Assembly: GCA_000482145.1 (NCBI GenBank)
Contig: AUXH01000170.1
Span: forward strand, 1-32,525
Direction: 5' to 3'
Length of the DNA: 32,525 nt
Source: Strigomonas culicis
Lineage: Eukaryota > Euglenozoa > Kinetoplastea > Trypanosomatida > Trypanosomatidae
Below are positions 1 to 7,531 of the stretch, piece by piece. The notes below the pieces were generated by a model. It was not told where the DNA came from, ran no database searches, and saw nothing but the letters and a program-made list of their open reading frames with translations. The translations under genes were made by a program, and so were the position numbers. The first letter of the stretch is position 1, and each line of letters begins with the position of its first letter.

Positions 1-270
1 AGATTTCCTTTGTCGTTACTTTTAGTGTTTTTCTTCACTGAAAGGCGCTGGTTATGAAGAAAAAAAACGGACAAACTAATACGCTCTCTTTCTCTTCCCT
101 TCCCCGTCAGTGCGTTGTAATATCATATTTGTTTTTCTTGTTTGTTGTTTTGGATACTCATGTCTATTTCCTTTTCTTTCTCTTCCCTCACTCTTCCGCT
201 CGTTCTCTCTCTCTTTCTCTTAATTATTTTGTTCTTTCGCTGCCTTTGAACCTCTGCAACCTCATAGAAC
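1..270 (+). promoter_or_regulatory. Spacer with trans-splice acceptor for eL41
   Basis: No gene is visible. The stretch is probably the 3'UTR of a gene outside the window followed by the splice signal for eL41. A long pyrimidine tract runs from about 160 to 250, and the first AG after it is at 266-267. The predicted 5'UTR between acceptor and ATG (271) is only 3 nt, apart from the spliced leader. Acceptor position is inferred. Confidence 0.6.
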
Positions 271-375
271 ATGGGTACCGTCAGCCGCCCGCGTGGCATG
301 CGCCCCAAGTGGCGTAAGAAACGCTTAAAACGCTTAAAGCAGCGCCGCCGTCGTATGCGCCAGCGCTCCAAGTAA
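271..375 (+). CDS. RPL41: Large-subunit ribosomal protein eL41 (L41)
   Basis: This is a 34-codon gene, easily missed because of its size. It encodes the tiny, almost wholly Arg/Lys helical peptide eL41, which sits at the interface of the two ribosomal subunits. The last 25 residues, from Met10 (ATG at 298), match canonical eL41 in length and pattern: MRPKWRKKR at the start, RMRQRSK at the end. The first ATG after the predicted splice acceptor (AG 266-267) is at 271 and adds nine residues (MGTVSRPRG) before the canonical Met. Scanning would favour ATG 271, so the 34-residue form is called; a 25-residue product from 298 is the alternative. No TATA-type promoter is expected or seen. Confidence 0.93.
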   Translation: MGTVSRPRGMRPKWRKKRLKRLKQRRRRMRQRSK

Positions 376-666
376 GCAAATAATCTACACAAGGTGAAGT
401 GCGCTATGTGCATGATGAACTGAGTGCCCCTGTTTGTTTATCTTATTTCTTTTTATTTAAATAAACTGCACGTTTTGCTTGTTCTTTTTGTACACGTACG
501 TCATGGTGTTCTGGATACTACGTATGTGTATCTATGTATATATGTGAGTGCGTATGTGTGGCAGACTCTCCAATTCATATCTCTTCCTTTTCTCCCCCCT
601 CTTTTTTTTTGCGACGTTTTCTTCTGGTGAGTCTTTTTTTTTCTTTTTAGAATTACGTCTAGTAGG
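376..666 (+). promoter_or_regulatory. eL41 3'UTR and acceptor for the PPR gene
   Basis: The spacer holds no gene. T/C-rich tracts at about 575-615 and 631-648 end in an AG at 649-650, 16 nt before the next ATG. This is the best predicted spliced-leader acceptor; an earlier AG at 630-631 is possible. Confidence 0.6.
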
Positions 667-1362
667 ATGCATCCACGCAGTTCTGGCCAGGGCCTGTTCC
701 CTCGTTATGGCGGCGGCTGGATGCACCAGTTCGGCCATGTGTACGCCTTGCAGCAGGAGCTTCTGAACCCCAATGCACACAATTGGTTTCGCGCGGTGGA
801 GCTGTGGCACACCGCCCGCCACGAGGGCGTCGCCATGAACAGCCAGCACTTCACCAGTATACTGCGCCAGTGCGTCGAGCCTGCCGCGTGGGAGCAGTCG
901 CTGCTCGTGCTGCAGCAGATGAAGCGCGAGAACGTGCGCCCCGATGTGGTGAGTGTCGCGTGCATGATGGCCGCCTGCGCTGAGGCAGGGCGACGCCAAG
1001 AGGTGGAACAGCTCTTCGAGGCGTTTGAGGGGAAAATGCTGTTGGACAGCATCTGCTATCTCGCCCTCATACGGGTGCGGGCAGAAAGTGGGTGCCCGCG
1101 AGAGGCGATCGCGGCGGGCAAGATGCAAGAAGAGCACAACGTTCCCTTCCTCCCGAACACGTTCGAACTGCTGTTAGAGGCCGCTGACGACGCTGATGAC
1201 GCCCTGTACGCGGAGGTGCTTGCACGCCGCATGAGGAGCGAACATTGGGTGCCGAGTCACAAAGCGTTGGAGCATGTCAAGAAGCTGTGTGCGCGGCACC
1301 ACATGGAGGATCAGTTCCGCCCTCTGGTGGAGGGATGGGAGGAGGCGCGCCAGATTACGTAA
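667..1362 (+). CDS. Small pentatricopeptide-repeat (PPR) protein
   Basis: The 231-residue protein has tandem helical hairpins with a 35-residue spacing. Trp40 and Trp75 fall at the same repeat position and the next unit starts near residue 110. The end-of-repeat residues also recur: Asn58, then Pro92-Asp93, then Asp127, then Pro163-Asn164. That is the PPR pattern, in about four repeats over residues 40-180. PPR proteins bind RNA in mitochondria and chloroplasts; in trypanosomatids many belong to the mitoribosome or to the RNA editing, processing and polyadenylation machinery. The N-terminus (residues 1-30) is basic and Gly-rich and could be a short mitochondrial presequence, but it is not a textbook one. 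The start is the first ATG after the acceptor at 649-650. The exact complex cannot be told from sequence alone; a TPR-like helical repeat protein is the alternative. Confidence 0.75.
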   Translation: MHPRSSGQGLFPRYGGGWMHQFGHVYALQQELLNPNAHNWFRAVELWHTARHEGVAMNSQHFTSILRQCVEPAAWEQSLLVLQQMKRENVRPDVVSVACMMAACAEAGRRQEVEQLFEAFEGKMLLDSICYLALIRVRAESGCPREAIAAGKMQEEHNVPFLPNTFELLLEAADDADDALYAEVLARRMRSEHWVPSHKALEHVKKLCARHHMEDQFRPLVEGWEEARQIT

Positions 1363-1650
1363 AGTCAATGATTCAATGCTAATTATCACACACACACACA
1401 TACACATATATATGTACGACTAACAACAAAAAGAAGGATACACATGATCGATTCGTGCCCACTTCACAGCGCTTTTCGTTAACGCATTGGATGAGGATAT
1501 GATGCTGCAGCGCCTTGTTACATCTCAGACGTGTGGGTATCTAGTTCATATTGCTCTCTTTTGTACATTTCTCTACCTTTTTTCTCTTTTTTTTTAAGTT
1601 CTGTTTTTCTTGTTTTGCTTTGGGTTCAAGTTTGCTCACCCTGATTTGCA
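1363..1650 (+). promoter_or_regulatory. Spacer with two candidate acceptors
   Basis: No gene is seen. A T-rich pyrimidine tract at about 1551-1596 ends in AG 1597-1598. A second tract ends in AG 1629-1630, 20 nt before ATG 1651. Either could be the spliced-leader acceptor of the next gene. Confidence 0.5.
1387..1412. repeat. (CA)n/(TA)n microsatellite
   Basis: A short dinucleotide run changing from CA to TA lies just downstream of the PPR gene, in its predicted 3'UTR. Confidence 0.8.
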
Positions 1651-2388
1651 ATGCCAAAGACTGAACCGCTGCAGCCCAAGCGGAAACCGAGTGTGGCCAG
1701 GAAGACTGCGAATCGGACCGCCAGCGTGGCTAAGAAAAACGTCGTTGGAGAGGTCAATGAAGAGGACGTACACCCAACAAAGAGGGTAATGGGTAGAAAA
1801 GAAAAGGACAAATCATCTAGTACGAGTGTATGGGTTGTAGTTCTATTGATTGCTGTGGCTCTATTGGCCGTTGCGGCGGTGCAGCTGGCGCCCGCCTTTG
1901 GCACGACCCTCACGTCGCTTTCGGTGTCTCCATGTGCTATGGAGGCCTACGCCGCCACACAGAATCCTATTGCCGGGGCACTGGTCTCTCGCAGAGGTCG
2001 TATCAGTGGTGTGCACGTCACAAACCCAGGCGCCTTGGCCACGGCACTCGCTTTTTTGAAGCCGAGCAAGTGCGGCGCGCAGATCATCGACGTAGCGCAG
2101 CCGTTTAGCGACGTACCGGCGCTGCGCTCGGCCCTCACGCGCAGCTTCTCCACCTCTAAGCGTGGCGTCACGTGCACCATCTGGATGGTGGAGCTGCGTC
2201 ACGTGGAACGGGTGGGCGGCGCCCTGAAGGAACTGCTCGAGAGCAACACACTGCGCGGCGAAACAGTTGTACCTGTAGGGATGCGAGGTCTTCTGATCTT
2301 GAAGTCCCCCTTGTCGAGGGAGGAGCTAAAGCACAAGTTGCCGCACCGCGTGGTGCATATGTTTAGATCTGTGGAGTTGCCCAGCTGA
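1651..2388 (+). CDS. Conserved-looking single-pass membrane protein, function unknown
   Basis: The 245-residue protein has a strongly basic N-terminal segment (residues 1-54, many Lys/Arg). One hydrophobic helix follows at about residues 60-80 (WVVVLLIAVALLAVAAVQLA), then a folded-looking domain of about 165 residues. With the positive charges before the helix and no signal peptide, a type II topology (N-terminus cytosolic, domain lumenal or extracellular) is predicted. The C-terminal domain has Cys residues near 93, 132 and 170, alternating hydrophobic stretches and a basic, His-containing tail. No family is recognised. The start ATG follows candidate acceptors at 1597-1598 and 1629-1630. 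Codon use in the first 60 codons is less GC-biased than in the rest. Confidence 0.75.
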   Translation: MPKTEPLQPKRKPSVARKTANRTASVAKKNVVGEVNEEDVHPTKRVMGRKEKDKSSSTSVWVVVLLIAVALLAVAAVQLAPAFGTTLTSLSVSPCAMEAYAATQNPIAGALVSRRGRISGVHVTNPGALATALAFLKPSKCGAQIIDVAQPFSDVPALRSALTRSFSTSKRGVTCTIWMVELRHVERVGGALKELLESNTLRGETVVPVGMRGLLILKSPLSREELKHKLPHRVVHMFRSVELPS

Positions 2389-2697
2389 TGTTAGAGGATG
2401 TTTTTTTTTTCCCTGCCTCACAGTTTTGTAGAATGCATATTGAAACAGGAACATTAGAAAAACAATATAAGAGTATTTTTGTTTGCGTTTCTTTCCCTTC
2501 TATTCGTTAGTATTCATACTCTGCTACTCTTCTCAATTTCTACATTTCTCTCGTTATTTTTTCACTACAATGCATAGATTAAATAAAGAAGAGAAACAAA
2601 AAAAAAGTATCAACGGCTAGGGATACTAATAGATTTTTATTGTTGTGTATTTACTTGTTGTTCAGTGCATCGTATAGGTATCCGTTCGAAGGTGCAT
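2389..2697 (+). promoter_or_regulatory. AT-rich spacer and acceptor for the coiled-coil gene
   Basis: No gene is seen. The spacer carries several T tracts. The last one (about 2632-2663) ends in AG 2664-2665, giving a predicted 32-nt 5'UTR to ATG 2698 with no upstream ATG. Confidence 0.5.
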
Positions 2698-5600
2698 ATG
2701 TCAATGCCTCAATTCGATCAACTATTGGAAGAGTATTTACGAGTCATAAACGACAAGGATGACGAGGTTCACCGGTTGATTAAAGAACGAGAGGATGCTC
2801 GTTTAGATTACAGGAACAGAGAAGACGTGTTGAGATCCAAACTGAAGGAGGTGCGAATGGCCTTGAAGGAGAAGAGCAGCTCAGTACAGGATCTCAGACG
2901 GAAAGCGGAGCACGATGATGATGCCATAAACAAACTGGTGCAAGTGGTGGAGGAGAAGAAGCGAGAGGAACTGCGCCTAGCCGAACGGCTGCAGTCCTCG
3001 AATGAGCGCAGTGAGTCTCTCGAAAATGAGCTGCGCGCCGTCAAGCAAGAATCGGAAGCGGTCAAATTTGAGTCCGCAAAGGCAGCCTCACGTCACGAGC
3101 TTGAATTAGCCACAGTGAACCAGAACTTGGTGCACCTACAAGGTCAAGTCAAGAATATGGAAGATGACAACAAAGAACTGCAGAGCGCCTTGCATGACGC
3201 ACTGCTAGCGAAGAGTGAGATGCAACGAAGGCATGATGATATGGAGCGGTCACTTCTTTTCCACATTCACCGTGATGATCATGAGAGAACGGTAGAACAG
3301 TTTCAGAGTGAGTTGTTGAGCTCCAAGAAGGGATTCCAGGAGGAGAAGGACACCTTGTTGCGCGACTTGGATGAGGCGAACGCCACTCTCCGCCGCCTGC
3401 AGCACCAGCTCTCGGAGTCGGAGGTGAAGTGTGACCAGACGCAGCTCACTAGGGACAGCTACTCGCAGCGTTTGGTGGAGTTGCAGCAACAGCTCACGGA
3501 GGAGCGAAATGAGCGACAGCACGTGGAGCAGAACTTGGCAGCGGAGACGAAAAACTGGAAGCAGCAATACAATGACTCGGAGGACCGCCTATTGAAGTGC
3601 CAGCGGGATCTCGTCGCACAGACGGAGCTGCAACAGCGGACAGCACAGTTACTGCAAGAAAGTAGCATCGAGCTCGAGCGCGTCAAGACCACCTCCGATA
3701 TGAGTGAAAGTGCTCTGCGCACCCAACTCCGCTCTTTTGGGGAGCAGACGCGGCAGTTACAGGAGGACACGGAGCGCTATCGCCGCCTGACAGACGCCAA
3801 GGAGGCCGCGCTCAAGGACATCAGCGCGGCGCTCGCCATCGCAAAGGAGGAGTCCGCAAAGACGATTGGCGACCTCCGAGAGAAGCTGGCAGCCGCCACC
3901 ACCACAGCAGTGGCGCGGAAAGATGAGACGGACCGCATGGGTTACGAGGTGAAGCACCTGCAACAGCAGATCGCTGATGCGCAAAACAAGTTGGCGCACG
4001 AGCAGACAACGGCACTGCGCAGTCTGGAAGAGGCACGGTCGGCGCTGGCGCGCTCGCAGGAGCAGCTGCGCGACGCGGAGGAAGAAGCGAGACGCTTGCA
4101 GCTGGTTCACGTCAAGGAGCTCCAAGAGGTGAAGCATACGTTCAGTAGCGCAATAGAAGACCTGAAGCGCAACAAGGAGAGTGAGGTGCAAGAGTACCAG
4201 GCGCGCCTTGAGCGGTGCCGTGCGGATCTTGCCGATCACAACGGTGGGAACAAGGGCCTGTTGAAAGAGATTGAGTGGACTTCGGAAAAGAACAGACAGT
4301 TACGCGAAGAGATGGGTGAGCTGCAGAACGTCATCACACTGAGAAATGACCAAATCACAAACCTGAAGCGAGACCACGACGACCTGCGCGCGAAGGGCGC
4401 CACACACGAGCAGCGACTGATCGCGCGCGAGGAGGCCGAGCAGGGCCTGCGCCAGCGCCTGGAGGAGGCGCAGCGCTCAAGCGAGGCGGCGCGGCTGGCC
4501 GAGGGCAGGGCGGTCAAGGAGCGCGAGGAGCTGCGCACGGCGCTCGCCGCCGTGCGCGAGGAGACGCTGCTGCTACAACATCAGGTGAGCAACGGAGAGA
4601 GCGCTGCCAAGACGCTGAGGGGTCAGCTGTCTGCACTGGAGAGTGCCAAGGAGAGCGTCGTGGCGCAAGTGGCTGCGGTCACTGCTGAATACGACAGGTC
4701 GCAGCGGCAAGTGGAGAAACTGAGCGACGAGAACAGACGGCTGAAGGACCAGTTGGTCGAGTCCGAGCGCCGGGAGAAGAACGCGCTCGACGACCTGTGC
4801 CGTGCGGAGGAGGTCGTCAAGCGGCTCCGGGCGGATCTGGACGACCGAGAGGCGGAGTGCCGGCGGGTCGCGCAACACGCCGAGGAGGTGGAGCAGCTCG
4901 CGCGGCGAACGGCGGAGGAGCTTCAAAAGAGCATAAGGTCGCGCGACGCGGTCATTGAGGAGCTGCGCCGTGACCAGGCCAATGTGATGCCCAACCTGCA
5001 GGAGACACAGAGCAAGCTGCTGGTGCTGCAGGAGCGGCTGCAGCACCAAGCGGAGGTGGCGCGCCTGCGCGAGTGTGGGCTCCAGGCCACCGTGCACGAC
5101 CTCGAGGCCACCATCAGTGTGAAGGAGTCTGAGGTGATGCAGAAAGGCTCTGCCCACATCCACCTACAGCAGGACAACGACACTCTCCGCGCGCGGGTGC
5201 AGGAACTGGAGCAGCGCCTCGCCTCGTCGGAGAAGCGTCTGGAGGCGAAGCGCGACGAGCTGAAGCGGTCGCAGGCGGAGAGCGAGCAGGCGCGGCAGAG
5301 GGTGGAGGAGGACTTCCGCCGCGTGGAGTCGGACACCGTCGCCGCGGAGTCACTCCGTGAGAAGTACAAGAAGGAGCGCGCGAAGATGGAGGTGCTCGTG
5401 CGCCAGCTGGAGGACAGGGTGCACGAGGCGGAGCGTGGGGAGAAGGCCGCCCGCCAACGTGAGGACAGTCTTCTGAAGGAGTTAAAGGAGGCGGAAAGAG
5501 CCAAGACGCAAGCGGAGCAGAATTTCAGCCAACGCCAGGAGGAGCACAAGGCGCACTTCCAGAAGCTGCTGAAGGAGCGCGAGGACATGTACCGGCGAGC

Positions 5601-6993
5601 GACGCAGGAGGTGGCGGAGGCGGAGGAGCGCTGCTGCGACCAGCGGCTCTCCCTACACACTTCCACGGAGGCCGCCATCCGCGCGGAGCAGCAGGCGCGA
5701 GAGGCGCAGCGGCTGCTGCAGATGGCGCACGTGCACTTTGCGCAGCAGTACGCGGAGGAGGCGCTGCACACGAAGGCGGTCATCGCGAGGCTCGTGCTGG
5801 ACTCGCATCGCGCCGGCGTGTACGGCGCGGGGCGGCACATGCGCGAGGGGTGGGAGATGGCGCGGCGCACCATTGAGGACGCGACCGACAGCGTGGTGCA
5901 TGTGAAGCAGGACATGCAGCGGAAGCTGGCCGCGCTGAAGAAGGACCATGCGGACGTGCTTGCGTCCCAAGCGAGCACGCACCGGCACATGTCGGGCAAG
6001 GAGAGCTCGCGCCTGGCGGACGAGGTGGAGCTGCTGAAGGAGCAGCTGGCGGACAGCCGTCGCCAGGCCGCGCGCGAGAAGGAGGCGCTGACGAGCCTCC
6101 TGGAGGAGTCGCGCACGGCGCTCGCCAGTGCGCGCCGCGACCTGGAGGCGGCCCAGGTCGAGCTGAGCCGCGTGCGGCACCGCACCGAGACGCGCGCGGA
6201 GGTCGCCTCGCGCGAGACGTCGCTGCGGGAGGAGGCGGAGCGCGAGGCGCAGCGCGCGCGCCTTCAGCTCGAGGAGGTGAGCCGGCAGGTGTTCGACATG
6301 TCCGCGGAGCGCCGCCACGGCGAGGATGAGCTGCGCGAGCTGCGCGCGGAGATCACCGCGCTTCAGCAGGTGCTGTCCGAAAAGGACGACCAGATCGGCA
6401 AGGCCCGCGATCAGCTGCGGGACGAGGCGAGCCGCCTCGCGACCGCGGCGGCCGCGCGCGACAGCCTCAAGTCGCAGGTGGGTGAGCTGCAGCGGCAGCT
6501 GGAGCACCAGCGGGGGCTGCAGGGCGCCGCCGACCTGCACTACGGGCGACAGCTGGAGGACACACAGAAGGAGGCAAAACGGCTGGAGGCGCTCCTGTAC
6601 GAGACCCAGAATGCGCTAGGGAAGGCGGAGGCCGACAAGCGGCGCGTGGAGAAGCTGCTCGACGCGCAGGACCGCAAGATGGACGGCGTGCAGCGCGACT
6701 ACGTTGCGTTCGAGCAGCGGGAGGCGGACGCGGTTGCGCAGCTGCAGAAGCACAAGGCTGAAATATCGACCCTCCGCGAGCGCTGTGCGAACCTGGAGTC
6801 GCTCCGCAACATTGCCGAGTCGAACCTGGCGGAGGCGCAGAACAGAGAGCGCGACCTGCTCGCCAAGATTGAGGAGCTCCGTGGCGCGCAGCAGCTGATG
6901 CAGCTCTGCTTTGATAAACAGCAAGAGCAGTTAGAACTTGGACGAAGGATGCGGGAGTTCAATCCGAATCGGCCGACGAGTGTCTTGAAATGA
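2698..6993 (+). CDS. Large coiled-coil protein (1431 aa), probable cytoskeletal or scaffold role
   Basis: The open frame extends upstream only to a GTG, so the first ATG (2698) is taken as the start, 32 nt after a candidate acceptor. Nearly the whole protein is Glu/Lys/Arg/Gln-rich heptad sequence with Leu at core positions, as in myosin tails, golgins and flagellar or basal-body filament proteins. There is no head domain, membrane segment or signal peptide. The clearest break is around residues 1022-1080, where hydrophobic and Gly-containing sequence (about 5761-5940) interrupts the heptads. The last 20 residues (ending in NRPTSVLK) are not coiled coil. Trypanosomatids encode many such proteins in the flagellum attachment zone, basal body and cytoskeleton; which applies here cannot be read from sequence. 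Similarity searches will be dominated by generic coiled-coil hits. Confidence 0.85.
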   Translation: MSMPQFDQLLEEYLRVINDKDDEVHRLIKEREDARLDYRNREDVLRSKLKEVRMALKEKSSSVQDLRRKAEHDDDAINKLVQVVEEKKREELRLAERLQSSNERSESLENELRAVKQESEAVKFESAKAASRHELELATVNQNLVHLQGQVKNMEDDNKELQSALHDALLAKSEMQRRHDDMERSLLFHIHRDDHERTVEQFQSELLSSKKGFQEEKDTLLRDLDEANATLRRLQHQLSESEVKCDQTQLTRDSYSQRLVELQQQLTEERNERQHVEQNLAAETKNWKQQYNDSEDRLLKCQRDLVAQTELQQRTAQLLQESSIELERVKTTSDMSESALRTQLRSFGEQTRQLQEDTERYRRLTDAKEAALKDISAALAIAKEESAKTIGDLREKLAAATTTAVARKDETDRMGYEVKHLQQQIADAQNKLAHEQTTALRSLEEARSALARSQEQLRDAEEEARRLQLVHVKELQEVKHTFSSAIEDLKRNKESEVQEYQARLERCRADLADHNGGNKGLLKEIEWTSEKNRQLREEMGELQNVITLRNDQITNLKRDHDDLRAKGATHEQRLIAREEAEQGLRQRLEEAQRSSEAARLAEGRAVKEREELRTALAAVREETLLLQHQVSNGESAAKTLRGQLSALESAKESVVAQVAAVTAEYDRSQRQVEKLSDENRRLKDQLVESERREKNALDDLCRAEEVVKRLRADLDDREAECRRVAQHAEEVEQLARRTAEELQKSIRSRDAVIEELRRDQANVMPNLQETQSKLLVLQERLQHQAEVARLRECGLQATVHDLEATISVKESEVMQKGSAHIHLQQDNDTLRARVQELEQRLASSEKRLEAKRDELKRSQAESEQARQRVEEDFRRVESDTVAAESLREKYKKERAKMEVLVRQLEDRVHEAERGEKAARQREDSLLKELKEAERAKTQAEQNFSQRQEEHKAHFQKLLKEREDMYRRATQEVAEAEERCCDQRLSLHTSTEAAIRAEQQAREAQRLLQMAHVHFAQQYAEEALHTKAVIARLVLDSHRAGVYGAGRHMREGWEMARRTIEDATDSVVHVKQDMQRKLAALKKDHADVLASQASTHRHMSGKESSRLADEVELLKEQLADSRRQAAREKEALTSLLEESRTALASARRDLEAAQVELSRVRHRTETRAEVASRETSLREEAEREAQRARLQLEEVSRQVFDMSAERRHGEDELRELRAEITALQQVLSEKDDQIGKARDQLRDEASRLATAAAARDSLKSQVGELQRQLEHQRGLQGAADLHYGRQLEDTQKEAKRLEALLYETQNALGKAEADKRRVEKLLDAQDRKMDGVQRDYVAFEQREADAVAQLQKHKAEISTLRERCANLESLRNIAESNLAEAQNRERDLLAKIEELRGAQQLMQLCFDKQQEQLELGRRMREFNPNRPTSVLK

Positions 6994-7531
6994 TGACTTG
7001 AATAACAAGAACACGAAATGCCATTGCCCCCATCAGAAAATGGACGTTTATATACTTCCCTGCTATGGAGCAGGAAAACATATATACATATATATGATGT
7101 GTATTATAAATAGAACCCCCTTTTTTTTTTCTTGACCAGCTGTGATGGTATTTCTTTTGAAGAAGATAATACGTAGTCGCTTTACGTAGAATAGAGAATA
7201 GAGTTTCCATATATACATTTTTTTTACATTCAATTAAAAAAAAACAAAATACCTTCGCTTTTTTTTTTTCTCGCCCATGCCGTAGAGAACTTAAGCTCAG
7301 GTAGCCTTTGTTTCCGTTTTTTTTTTTGGCTACTATTATGCTTTTTCGCTTTGTATATTATCTCTGTTATGTGCTATCTTCTTCTTATCTTCTTCTTTTT
7401 TTTTGCATCATTATTTCATGTAATTAAGAATAGGTGATACATTTATTGTTGTTGTTGTTGTTCTTTAGTATCGCTTTTTTTTTCATTTATAATTTTTACT
7501 ATACGCACAGAGGTGCACGGTCGACGGAGCC
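6994..7531 (+). promoter_or_regulatory. T-rich spacer with acceptor for VPS50
   Basis: The 538-nt spacer has no credible gene. It is rich in T homopolymers and contains a (TTG)n run near 7446-7462. A T-rich tract at about 7470-7505 ends in AG 7509-7510, 21 nt before the VPS50 ATG. A preceding AG (7467-7468) is an alternative acceptor. Confidence 0.6.
7446..7462. repeat. (TTG)n microsatellite
   Basis: A five-unit trinucleotide run lies in the spacer, inside the pyrimidine-rich region before the VPS50 acceptor. Confidence 0.75.
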
